From NCBI GenBank assembly GCA_030704615.1, contig CM060731.1, positions 15,438,001 to 15,502,000 on the forward strand: a DNA stretch of 64,000 nucleotides. Direction: 5' to 3'. Source of the stretch: Takakia lepidozioides (lineage: Eukaryota > Streptophyta > Takakiopsida > Takakiales > Takakiaceae). Under the pieces are notes generated by a model. That model saw only the letters and a list, made by a program, of their open reading frames with translations, did not search any database and was not told the DNA's origin. Below are positions 23,851-34,486 of this stretch, piece by piece (position 1 is the first letter of the stretch; every line of letters begins with the position of its first letter). Made by a program: the position numbers and the translations under genes.

Positions 23851-26800
23851 ATGGCAGTGATGATAAACACCAGTGTGGGCGACCTGGTCGTCGATCTGTT
23901 TACGGATATGTGCCCTCTTGCCTCCAAGAACTTTCTCAAGCTTTGCAAGTGAGTTCCTTATGTGCCTCCCTTCTCCAACTCCCTTCTGCAGAGTTCTACA
24001 AGTGTTCAGCGTCTGAAAATATTCTACGTTTTTCTTTTCTTGAAGTTAGTAAGAAAGCGTAGTATGTTATTGTATGGGGATCCATTGGTCCGAACGCCAG
24101 AACGCCCAGTTTGATTCATGTCTTCTTTCTCCTGTCCCCCTTGTCCTCTTCTTGCGGCAATGAGAGAACTCGTCTCTTTTGCGTACTTTCCATCGGGTCT
24201 CCAGCTATATTCTTTCAGAGCTGCCTCTGTTGCATTGGCTTGCGGAATCACCAAGCAGCTCTAACGCAGGGGTTTTTTTGAATTGGACAGAATGAAATAC
24301 TACAATAACTGCTTATTCCACTCAGTGCAAAAGGACTTCATTGTACAAACTGGGGACCCTACTGGCACAGGTGTAGGTGGAGACTCCATCTACAAGTAAG
24401 ACACCGTCACTTGCCTTATACCGATGAAACGTGTTATTTCAGTAAGGTCAGCACACTTATGTGTACACTAGATTCTCTAAACCCCAACAACCTCCCCCCC
24501 CCTCTTTTTCTGGTGTGCTTTTGTGACTGAACCATAAATGCCTGTATGTGTTGTGCACAAATAAGCCGGCATACAAGATGCAGTCAGACTGCCATGACTT
24601 GTGTGCGACTATGTGTCACAGAAACTAAATTGCAGGTGCTGTCTGCCCAGCTTGAAGACCTGCGGGCCATGATTGGATGGGCCTGGTTATTCTGCACATT
24701 GTCGCAACCGAAATTGTCCGTTAGTGTGTTTTTGTGACTGACCTATAAATGCCTGCTATATGTGTTGTGCACAAATAAGCCGGCATACAAGATGCAGCCA
24801 CAGTCTGCGACTATGTGTCACAGAAACTAAATTGCAGGTGCTGTCTGCCCAGCTTGAAGACCTGTGGGCCTTGATTGGATGGGCCTGGTTATTCTGCACA
24901 TTGTCACAACCAAAATTTTCTGATAGTGCGCAGCAGGAGAAATTGCACCAGCTGGCCATATCGATGGTCGACCCACAAACAAAAATAAGGTGGCTGGAGA
25001 TATGGATTTTGTGACTGACCCATAAATGTTGCGTCCTATAGGTCAACAAACGAATTTGCACTTTACACATGCACATGTGGCGTGCTTGCTTGCTTCTATA
25101 GACCCTGTTCTTTGTAGGTCGGCCTTTGAAGTTCAGTATGTTAGGTGTGCACAATTAAGCCGGCATACAAGATGCAGCAACGTAGGCTGTTATGACTTGT
25201 GTGCGACTATGTGTCACACAAATCAAATTTGCAGGTGCTGTCTGCTCGCCCTGAAGGCCTGTGGGCCATGATGGGAATGGGCCTGGTTATTCTGCACATC
25301 ATTCCCTTCAAATTGTCAGTTAGTAAACTGTTCTATTCTTCTTTCTGAGTTGGTGTGGCTGGTTCATCCTGGCTTTTCATGGCAACATGTATCACAGTTT
25401 GAGAGGTTGTAAGGCTGTGTTAATGTGCGCAACTTACCTGCAGATTTCTGTATGGGGAGCAGGCAAGGTTTTTCGAAAATGAGCTGCATCCAAAACTCAA
25501 GCATGACAAAGTGGGCATTGTTGCCATGGCCAGTGCTGGTGAAAATGCGAATGCATCCCAGGTACAACATCTCTCCCTCACTCGGGGGGAAGGTACAGAC
25601 ACCTCTAACTTATAAGCTAACAACCTGTGAGCTACTACTTTGCAGGCCAAGAGTTTCTTGGGGACCTTAATTCTTCTCTTCCCCACCTTGGCCTTTCTTA
25701 GACAGTGCTATTTGGCAGTGTTATACTTCTGTTGGACTTGGACGCTAGAGCAGCAGACCCAAAATCAACATTGTATTTTTGGTGTAATAATTACAACCCA
25801 CTGTAACAAGGCATTCAATTCTCTTAACCAGATTGTCGGTGGTTGTGCTCAACAGTGGTGGTATTTTTGTGATGTTCCCTTAGAAACCAGACAAGCAGTG
25901 GGTATATCATAGCAGATGTTGGCATGCAACGGTCAATGTCTACAATGATTACGTTTTCTCTACCCTGTTTCTCCATAGGTGTTTGATGTTGTCTTGTCCT
26001 CACTGGTTGTGTTGCAGTTTTATATCACCACAAGAGCTGAACTTGACTACCTCGATGGAAAACATACGGTCAGTGTGTTGTTCCTCTTATCATCCTCTGG
26101 TGAGATGTATTAGCACCGGGCAGTTTTTCTTTCTAGAGCAGGACTGCTTTCCTCCTTGCCAAGTAGTATGCTGACTGGAAAGTTGCAGGTGTTTGGAGAG
26201 GTAGCAGAGGGCCTGGAGACACTAATGAGAATAAATGAGGCTTTTGTGGATGAAAAATTTCGGCCATACAAAAATATTCGGTAAGTTCCTTTCAAATGGA
26301 CACTGAAATATTAGGCTATTCATCTGCTTTGTATCATTGTTTTTTCTTAAGAGATTCGGAGAACAGCACGTGTGGCTACAGTTTTGCAAAAAATAGCGGT
26401 ACATTCTGTTCATCCACTGAAATCCATCCAGCTCTGTACTTAAATCCATTTATATCATCCATGTTTCACGAATTCATCCATTTTTATTTTTTATTCGGAG
26501 AAATTTGGCGATTTCATCCATGAGAAAACAGGGAATTTGCGACAGAACATTCTATTTTATTTTTGGAGTTCGAAATCTGGCTAAAATTCGCCACTACGAA
26601 ACACGTTGCTTTGTATTGACCTCTTAGGTTTAGGTTTTGTGTAGTAACCAACCACTTCCACTTCTTTGATGTATAAAGTAGACTTCTAAGGCAACCTACT
26701 TCTGCAACCTACCTTGAACTGAACTACAGTCTTGTTTCAAGGGTTAGGAGGCCCTTTCAGTCCCACTTCTTCATTGAAGACTCTGAAGAAGCTCTGAGTG

Positions 26801-29800
26801 ATGTGGGCCTGGCTTCAGGTCATTTTCCTTAAAGCAGTATCTCTTCCCTGGCTTTGTGCATCCTGCCTAAACTCCCCTCCCCACACACAGAGGAGCACAC
26901 CCAGTGTGTGTTGTGAGCAGTTGCAGTCCTGACTCTGGAAGCAGCTCTATATGTAATGTAGAATCATGAAACATTAAAAAACCCAAGGTAATGTGCTGAC
27001 TGGAACAGGGGTGGGGTTTTGGGGCAGAATAAAGCATACCCACATACTGGATGATCCATTTGACGATCCTCCTTCCCTTGCTGACATGATTCCAGACCGA
27101 TCACCAGCATTGAAACCACCTGCAGAGGTGACTCTTGGCCTTGCAGAACCTCTTTTGGCTCACTGACTCTTGTAATATGGTAGTCATCTATTAGCAGAAG
27201 CTTTTCTAATACCAACAGTACTAGCTAAATGCATCTTCCATGACTGATTCATTTTGGTTATTCTTGTTGCAATAGACTTTTTTCCTGTATTGAAACACAA
27301 ATGGTCTTGGCAGAAGTGTGCAGTTGGTGTCTTTTTTCAAAACCTCGGATGGACATCTGTTCCTTATCCCTCATATGTCCTGTTATTTTTCTTGAACAAA
27401 CGGTGAAGAATTTAAACCGCGATTCATGCAAACAAGCTGGGATGTCGGAGATGGCTGACTTGCTTGCTGCCATGTATCTCACTCAGTAAAACTTGGGTGC
27501 CACCTCAAAAACCTGTCAGCCTGGTTATTTTGCACATTCTGCTATGTTCAATCTCCATTTTCACCCTGTGAGTTTGGAAGAGATCTACCTTTTATTACTG
27601 AATCAGAACTAGATGGAATGTATTTTGGTGGGATGAAAGGGTTCTAAGTGTCAAAAGTGGAGAACAAGGCCTTCACTGAGGTTGATTGTGATTGGAGTGA
27701 CCTACATCTTATGTATATCTTGTTAGCCCTTACTCTCTATGCACCACAAAATGTGCCGGCAGGCAAGAAGGCAGTTACAAAGCTGTCGTGGTTTGTTGGC
27801 AAGTATGTGTCCACCAATATCAACTGGTGTGCACTGTTTGCGTATCTGCGGGCCTGTGGCTTTGGCGGCATGGATCTGGATTATTCTGCACATGTTAGGG
27901 ACGTCAAGACAGGCAGTGGACCATGTATCACTTTGTGTTAAAGCGTCATCTCAGTGATGGATATAGCATTTCCAATTAAGGGATTCACTTGGAAGTTCTC
28001 AATGAGACTGTTACTGCTATGGGCTTATTGGGCTGGATAAACTGAACCAAGTTACTCTTGTTTAGGCAAGGTAGATTTTGAGCAGAGAGGTTTATATCGT
28101 ACAATTGAGATCATATTAGTCCTGTCTCACGTTCTTACAAATGAATGGCAGGGTGAGGAAGTTCGATTGGAAGATGATTGGGTACCTATGGATGAAAAAA
28201 TAGAACCAGAGGAACTTGACAAGTCGCTGCGGAGGAAGGAGGCTCAGTCACGTGCAGTGGTTTTGGAGATGGTATGCATTTTTGCATCTGCTCTTTTGTA
28301 CTCCAGACCTCGCCCATCATTGTCAAGTTGGTATGTTGGTTGATCAGACTGCAATCATAGTAGGGAAAGAAGAGGGACAAGCTCTCTCTCTCTCTCAAAC
28401 TTGCATTTACCAACTTGAGAGCCCCTGTGTGAACATGGAAGTGACTGAGCATGGGGTCATGTCATCTGCAGATAGGAGATATTCCAGAGGCAGAAATGAA
28501 GCCACCTGAGAATGTGTTGTTTGTCTGTAAGCTCAACCCTGTGACGGAGGTATACATTGCACACCTGGACCTGACCTCATCTCTGAGATGCTCATCATTT
28601 CAAGCAGTAGCATTTTCAAGGGAACATTAACAGGAGACTAGGAACCACTACCCAGCAAGAAGCGTTATTAGTGCAGACTATGTAATCGCAAAACCTGGCA
28701 GGACTGATCCACAGCAAGTACCTGGTCTAATGTATGAAGAAGTAAAATTGACTCTGGAGCATTAGGTCTGATGTTTCTCCACAATGGATTTGTCTTTGGT
28801 TTCGCTCAATACTTGCTCATTGATTGGTTCCTTCCACAGGGAGCTTTCTTTTCAAACATGATCTGCCTAAAGTTAATTATGGTTTGAGTGTGCAGGAAGG
28901 TGATCTGGAGCTCATTTTTGGGCGCTTTGGCAAGGTTGTTTCGTAAGTGTAATGCAACCTGATTCGACGCTTGTGCACCTACAAGCATGTGTGGCTGTTG
29001 CACATAGGAGAGAGAGCATCAGTTGTGCAAACTCTTATGTCGTTTTGCTTGGAGTCTAATGCTGGGTTGCCGCAACGGGTCAGGGCTGACATCATACGGG
29101 ACTACAAAACCGGGGATAGCTTATGTTATGCTTTCATTGGTAAGTGGTGCACCCATCATATTACAACCGTAATACTCCGTGCTCTGGTGTCTCGCACCTA
29201 CTTTAGCAGTCAATTTTTTGGCAATCTCGTTGTCAGGAAGATTAAGTCGTTTGTTGGGCTGGTTCACACAATGCACTGCTTGGCTCTCCTGGATTCTGTA
29301 TTCCCGATGTCACAAAACTGGGACTAAAAGGCTGTAGCGTGTAGCCTGTAGCAAAGCCATGTGACAAGATGCTTCGTGCAAGTCTCCAGAGTCATCCTGC
29401 GTAGGATTATGTGTTCAGCATATACCACCCCACTTGAAAGAAAAATATTCTCAGATATCCCTGTATTATGGGCTCCTCTTACTATACCTGGTGGTTGTTA
29501 CCTTGTGACTGCAGAGTTTGAGGGACAGGAAGCGTGTGAAGCTGCCTACTTCAAGGTTTCATGTCCAGCACACACTCTCTTGGACAGACCTCTAAGATTG
29601 GTTACAGAAGATGCACTACTTGGGTAGAAGACTGCTGCTTTGATGCTAGAACTGCTATAGTCACTCAGGTTATGTTGCGGGCTTGAAAAGTTATACATAT
29701 TTGCACATTCCCCACAAAAGACCATATGTTTTACATGGACATGCTGGTTCATGATCTTGCAGATGGACAATGTGCTGATAGATGATCGGCGCATTCATGT

Positions 29801-31511
29801 GGACTTCAGTCAGAGTGTGTCGCGCCTGTGGAACCGTTATCGTCGGTTTGGCACGAAGGAGGGTGGTGCTGGAGGTCTGTTTCCTGCAGACCCTGAAGCT
29901 GCCTGTGTGTGAATTTTTTGCTGGTATTGTCTGATGAATATCCCAGTGACAACATGTTTGAAGAGAGAGAGAGCTTGGTCCAGAAGATTCTGAAAGTTAG
30001 GTCTGGTGTGAAATGCAGGAGTGAATTTTGCACCGGGGCAGGGAAAGGGCAAAGGGTGTTTCAAATGTGGAGAGGTTGGTCATTTTGCAAAGGATTGTCC
30101 CAATGACAGCAATGATCAGAAATCTTCGGCCCCTGATCAACCCAAGTACTCTATTCGAGACACAGGCGGTCAACGTGGAAGTACAGGCAGGAGGTAACCA
30201 AACGTCAATTTTGTTGAAATAATCTGCCAGAGGTAAAAGGTCTTAATGAATCTCCAATTGGTACTGTATGCATCCTCGTGCTGAAGATGAGCTACCCATG
30301 CATTTTTGCAGCGATGAATGACTGTAGAGTGTATGAGTTTCAGAGAACAGAACTGGGTTCTTCATAGGTGGTGAAACTGTGGCACTGAAAGTGCAATTCT
30401 GCTTTGTAGTTACGACATGGTATTTGAAGACGAGGAGAATGTGGGGGATGGTTCTGGCCGAACAAAGGCAGCAGACAGACAGGCCTCTGGAAGTCGTGGG
30501 CTTCCAGTCAAAGTGACCTTGAGGGGTGATGAAGAAGACGACAGGAAGAGAGCACAGAAATATAAAGGAGGGCGTGAAATGCATGAACAAGGGCATCGGT
30601 CCTACACGGAGAGACAGGAGATGGGTGGTGAAAGGCTTCGACAGGACAGTAGACGTGAGAAGGATAGTGAGAGACATCGAGAAAATGCAAAACAGCAGAG
30701 AGGTTCTGAGAGGGGCAAAGAAAGGGAGGAATCTGAACGAAATATATGGCATGGGAGAGTGGGGAGGTCTGGGAGAGTGCCTGAAGATGTTGGAGAAAAG
30801 AGGGAAACCAAATACTGGGAAAGAGGTGGTAAGATGGAAGGCGGTAGGCATGAGGGAGAGGGGGGCTATGGGGAGAAAGACACACCCAAAATTAGGAGTC
30901 AGCTTGGATCAAGGCCTGAGAGGGGCCGTGATATGCAGGATAGGGAGAGACATCGAGAAGGGAGTGAGAGAATAACAGGTAAGAGGATGCAGTCTGATGA
31001 GATAGAGGACACGAGGAGTAGCAAGCCTGAGAAGGATATAGACCTTGAGCCTGAGAGGGGCCGTGATATACAGGATAGGGAGAGACATCAAGAAGGGACT
31101 GGGAGAAGAACGGGTAAGAGGATGCTGTCTGATGAGATAGAGGGCAAGAGGAGTAGCAAGCTTGAGAAGGATATAGACCTTGAGCAAGGTAGAGGCAGTA
31201 GATGGGATAGTCAACAGGAACGAGACAGACACTTGGACGAGAGGGCTTTGGGGGTTGCCAAGAATGGCAGGCATGAGAGGGATCAGGACCGAGAAGGGAG
31301 AGGAGGCAGAGAGAAGAAGAGAGAGGGACGTGATGATAGGGACAGGGAGATGTTGAAGAAGTTAAGAGGAAGAAAGGATAGTGGAGAAGATAAACGACAT
31401 GATGAATGGGAAGGTGGTAGGAGGGAAGGCAGATCCGAGATAGACCACACTGTAGGAGAGAGAGAACGAGGCAGAGATCGGGACAAGGTGGGTCGTGGGT
31501 ATGAGCGATGA
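23851..31511 (+). CDS. CYP59: CYP59-like nuclear cyclophilin (PPIase + RRM + zinc knuckle + RE-rich tail)
   Basis: CYP59/PPIL4-family proteins are nuclear peptidyl-prolyl isomerases with an RNA-recognition motif; plant CYP59 is linked to RNA polymerase II CTD and pre-mRNA processing. Exons: 23851-23948, 24291-24395, 25444-25561, 26018-26068, 26189-26280, 27028-27127, 28152-28271, 28472-28549, 28896-28942, 29084-29139, 29515-29555, 29763-29874, 30019-30193, 30410-31511; 764 residues. Residues 1-165 form the PPIase domain ([68 protein letters not shown]). The canonical catalytic Arg position is Ser (FHSVQKDF), as is usual to see altered in this subfamily. An RRM follows ([24 protein letters not shown]), then a CCHC knuckle ([14 protein letters not shown]). 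The C-terminal 360 residues are RE/RD/KR-rich with an internal duplication. The start ATG precedes [10 protein letters not shown] as in family members. Confidence 0.95.
24520..25320 (+). repeat. Three about 200-bp tandem-like repeat copies in CYP59 intron 2
   Basis: Units begin near 24520, 24731 and 25009/25135. Each has TGTGACTGA.C.ATAAATG, TTGTGCACAAATAAGCCGGC, GCGACTATGTGTCACA and CTGGTTATTCTGCACAT. Copies 1 and 2 are nearly identical; copy 3 has an insertion between its first two blocks. A partial relative lies at 27790-27900 in intron 6. It looks like a short interspersed family amplified in this gene. Confidence 0.85.
30914..31189 (+). repeat. In-frame tandem duplication in the CYP59 tail
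   Basis: Two consecutive 47-48-codon units, each running PERGRD.QDRERH, GKRM.SDEIE, SS..EKDIDLE. The copies are close at the DNA level and stay in frame, so the RE-rich tail has lengthened recently. Confidence 0.9.
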
Positions 31512-31690
31512 CCAAATTGGGAGGGAGCAAGACAATAGTAAGGAGCGCAGAGGCATGACAGGACAAACAACATGATGAACATGAAGGTGGGAGGAGAGAA
31601 GGCAGATCCAAGATAGACCATGCTGTAGATGAGAGAGAGCAAGGCAGAGATGGCGACAAGGTGGGGACAAGTGGGTTGTGGGTATGTGGG
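31390..31690 (+). repeat. Duplicated 3' segment spanning the CYP59 stop codon
   Basis: Bases 31390-31505 (end of the coding region, with GACATGATGAATGGGAAGG and TAGACCACACTGTAG) recur at about 31562-31690, in what is now 3' UTR. The second copy keeps the order but carries shifts, so the coding region once repeated or could extend if the stop at 31509-31511 were bypassed. Confidence 0.85.
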
Positions 31691-32621
31691 TATGAGACAA
31701 CCAGATGCGGAGGGAGAGTTTATAAACTGCACAAAGATTCTTTAGTTATTTGTACTGTACTTGAGGTATATTTGGTCTGTACAGAGGTCCAGTTTTTGGA
31801 ACCAGGCAACAGAACACTTTCAAGAGGGAGACTATATGATGGATGCCCTTTGGGTGAACCAAGAGGTTGAACTAGCTGATTGTGCAATGGTGATTACTCT
31901 CGCCACCTTGATTAATTCACAGAGCTGAAAGTGCTCACAGCCAAAACAACCCAATCTTCTGAATGCATAGGTTTCCCCCTGATTCCACTTCGAAGTCCTA
32001 CATTATTCAAAATTTTAATTGTTGCTTTGTCACAATTCGTGGCTACACAAGAGTAGGAATGATATCTGCAAATGATGTCTGCAAGATGTAGTCTTTAGTG
32101 CCAGAGCTTTCCTCTGCCTGAGGAGACAGTTCATCTCAAAAGAAGTTCTGAAAAACTTATGGCAAGAGATCTCACAGCTCTTCCAGAGCATAAGCTTACA
32201 TCATCAAGTCGGGACGAAGTTCGAAGTCCTGCGAAGTTTAAAGCACACACAAAGATCTTGATGTACTTGACGATACTCCCTCAGATAGTCGGGATAAATG
32301 CGAGGGTCACAAAGGGCCGCGTGGTGGCGTACTCATCCAGACTCGGAGTAAACGGTAGTGTTCCAATCTGTGTCTGTGCTCGGACACCTCAAATTTCAGA
32401 AGTGTGCATTCAAAGTTTGTGGAAACGCTTCTCCTTCTACCTAGAGATAATTGCTTGACATTTCTGCTGCAGCTGCAGTTTGCAGATTCCGGGTCCGTAT
32501 TATTAGCTTAGGACGTGCTGGCAGTGCTGCCGGGAGTGGGGTTCTGCCGTATTCGACCCACGATCGGCAGTGAAGAGTGTCCTCTTCTTGCATTGAGATT
32601 CTCTCTCTTGCAGCTGCTCCC
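31691..32621. other. Intergenic region between CYP59 and the ELIP-like gene
   Basis: Holds the CYP59 3' flank and the ELIP-like upstream region. No exon recognised. A possible 5'-UTR acceptor (CTCTCTTGCAG) ends just before the ATG at 32622, so a leader intron is possible. Confidence 0.4.
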
Positions 32622-33198
32622 ATGGCGGCACTGTGTCGGGCAACCGTTCTCAATGGAGGATGCCGTAGTGCTTTACTTCTTTCCAACGCACCCCCGACAT
32701 TATCAAGGAGCTCTTTGTTTGGAGTGCAGCTGTCTTTCAACACAATGAACTCCTCGTTCGATTCTTCGACCCTGGCTTCACCGCTCAGCTGCTACGCAGT
32801 GGTAATTTCTGTACTTTCCGCTCAGAGACCCTTTTTAAGTTGGAGCCTGCGGCGCTCATGCAAGTAACTCAAGGATGCTAGTAAAACATGCGAAAAGATT
32901 GACCTCTAAAGTTGTGTCTCTATGGTATGTCCTTGTGCCAGACATGGTGGTCGGACGCTGCCCAACAACTGCAACCAGATTGGCAGGTGTGTTTCACATT
33001 GACCCCATATTCAAATGCAGCCTCTTCCCCCTCTGCATATTTGATAACCTTTTATCACTTTCTTGCCTGACAAAGTGGATAAGAATTAATTCATGTTCTA
33101 TAGATCGAAACAGTCCCAGGTTAGTCGGAGGTGTTTAAGAATGAAATCCGGTTGTGAGGTTTCTAGACTCGTGATTGGAGTTAAGTGAGTTAAGTGTA

Positions 33199-33237
<39 letters not shown>

Positions 33238-34486
33238 AATTGCTGGGCAGCTCACACACAGCAGATTGATGCTTGTGTGAAGGGCTTTCTAGAGGGGTTC
33301 TGGAATCAACGTAAATTCCACTACTGGAGTGAGCCCCTCACAAAGGTAGTGTCTGTTCCCTCTTGTTCCACCCAAACTGGGTAGGGGATCTGTGGCACGG
33401 TGTGGCACGGTGCTACGGCAAACAATGTCTTATGAGTTCGTTCTCTCTTTCAGGACTTGCGTGAAAAAGAGATATTTCAACCCTCGATGATTTACTCAAA
33501 AATTGCTCATGCTGGTTGTTCTCTACTGCCCTTTGTATGTCAGAAAGCACACATTGACAGAGTCCAAAGGCTGGAGGCCTTGCAAGAACGTTCACCAGCA
33601 ACCACTCAAGAAATCCAAATTTCAGTAGTGAAACAGCCAACAGTTTTTGAAGACCTCAAGAAGCAGGGGGCCGAGGCACTGTTTGGTGGGGGTTTTCCCC
33701 AGGAAATGATAATTGGACGGGCTGCAATGCTTGGTTTCTTGTCAGCTATGACTACAGAAATTGAGTCAGGCTGTAGTGTATGGCAGCAGCTCTCTGTCAG
33801 GTACATCACTTCTCTTTTGTTCAGTTGAGGGGATTCGTGCCAAATGTGGAAGCTTCTAGACTCAAGAATGACTTTACTGGAAGTTGAGGCAGTGGTGCTG
33901 TGATATTGTAGAGCTGGAGAGCCACACTTGCGCTAGTCAACAGGAGTCTGTTAAGGCAAACCCTTGAGTATTTGTACGCATAGGAATGAGGTAAAGATCC
34001 ACAATCCAATTGCAGAGGGAGCATGATTGCTCCCTTTCATTCATAAGGCGATTTTTTTTCAGGGAAACAGATGTTGTTCATGTAATTGAAAGTGTGAGAA
34101 GAGAAGGGAGATAAAAGACTGCGATGAAGGCCCAGCATGAGCAAGTGTGTTCTCATTCAATTTGCACTGGCCAGTTGTGTGTTCAACTCAGACGTGTATA
34201 GACAAGAGATTCTTGGCTGAAGCATGTCAGAAGATGGGATCTAGAATTCACCTACGATTGTTGTCTTGTATGCAGGGGAGGGTTGGCACTAATAGTGATG
34301 GTGGCGGTGTTGGCTGGATCATTAACCCCACGCAACAAGGATGTACAGGGGAATGGATTAGACTGCTCTGCCAATCCACTTGGACCATTCACAGCAAGAG
34401 CAGAACGCCTAAATGGTCAAGCCGCTATGGTGGGATTTGCCCTCTTACTTGCGATTGAGTCTGTCAAAGGCAGTGCGGTGTTCTGA
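32622..34486 (+). CDS. ELIP-like light-harvesting-like protein (three-helix, chloroplast)
   Basis: ELIP-type proteins are thylakoid chlorophyll-binding photoprotective proteins. Proposed exons: 32622-32801, 33544-33800, 34276-34486 (stop TGA); 215 residues. The alternative acceptor at 33453 starts exon 2 at 33454 in the same frame and adds 30 residues. The first exon is a Ser/Leu/Arg-rich transit-peptide-like sequence starting MAALCRATVLNGG. Helix I carries EMIIGRAAMLGF, helix II LALIVMVAVLAGSL, and helix III ERLNGQAAMVGFALLLAIE. The two LHC motifs (ExxN/HxRxAMxGF) and the three-helix spacing give the family. Helix I has Ile at the chlorophyll-ligand Asn/His position. Helix III keeps Asn but has Gln for the salt-bridge Arg. 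ELIP against SEP/LIL subgroup is not settled. Confidence 0.82.
33199..33453 (+). mobile_element. (CT)n tract and LINE 3' end, copy B
   Basis: A (CT)n run at 33199-33238 is followed by the LINE segment CTCACACACAGCAGATTGAT, GAGCCCCTCACAAAGGTAGT, then CTACGGCAAACAATGTC and the terminal TTCTCTCTTTCAG. It is in the ELIP-like gene's first intron in the transcription direction, and its end coincides with an in-frame splice acceptor candidate at 33451-33453. Confidence 0.75.

Noticed and set aside
24024-24254. 76-codon minus-strand frame beside the second CYP59 exon
   Set aside because: It lies within CYP59 intron 1, without motif or splice context.
30243-31732. Long minus-strand frames (up to 255 codons) opposite the last CYP59 exon
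   Set aside because: They are shadows of the biased Arg/Glu-rich coding strand, giving Ser/Leu/Pro-rich low-complexity protein without motifs.
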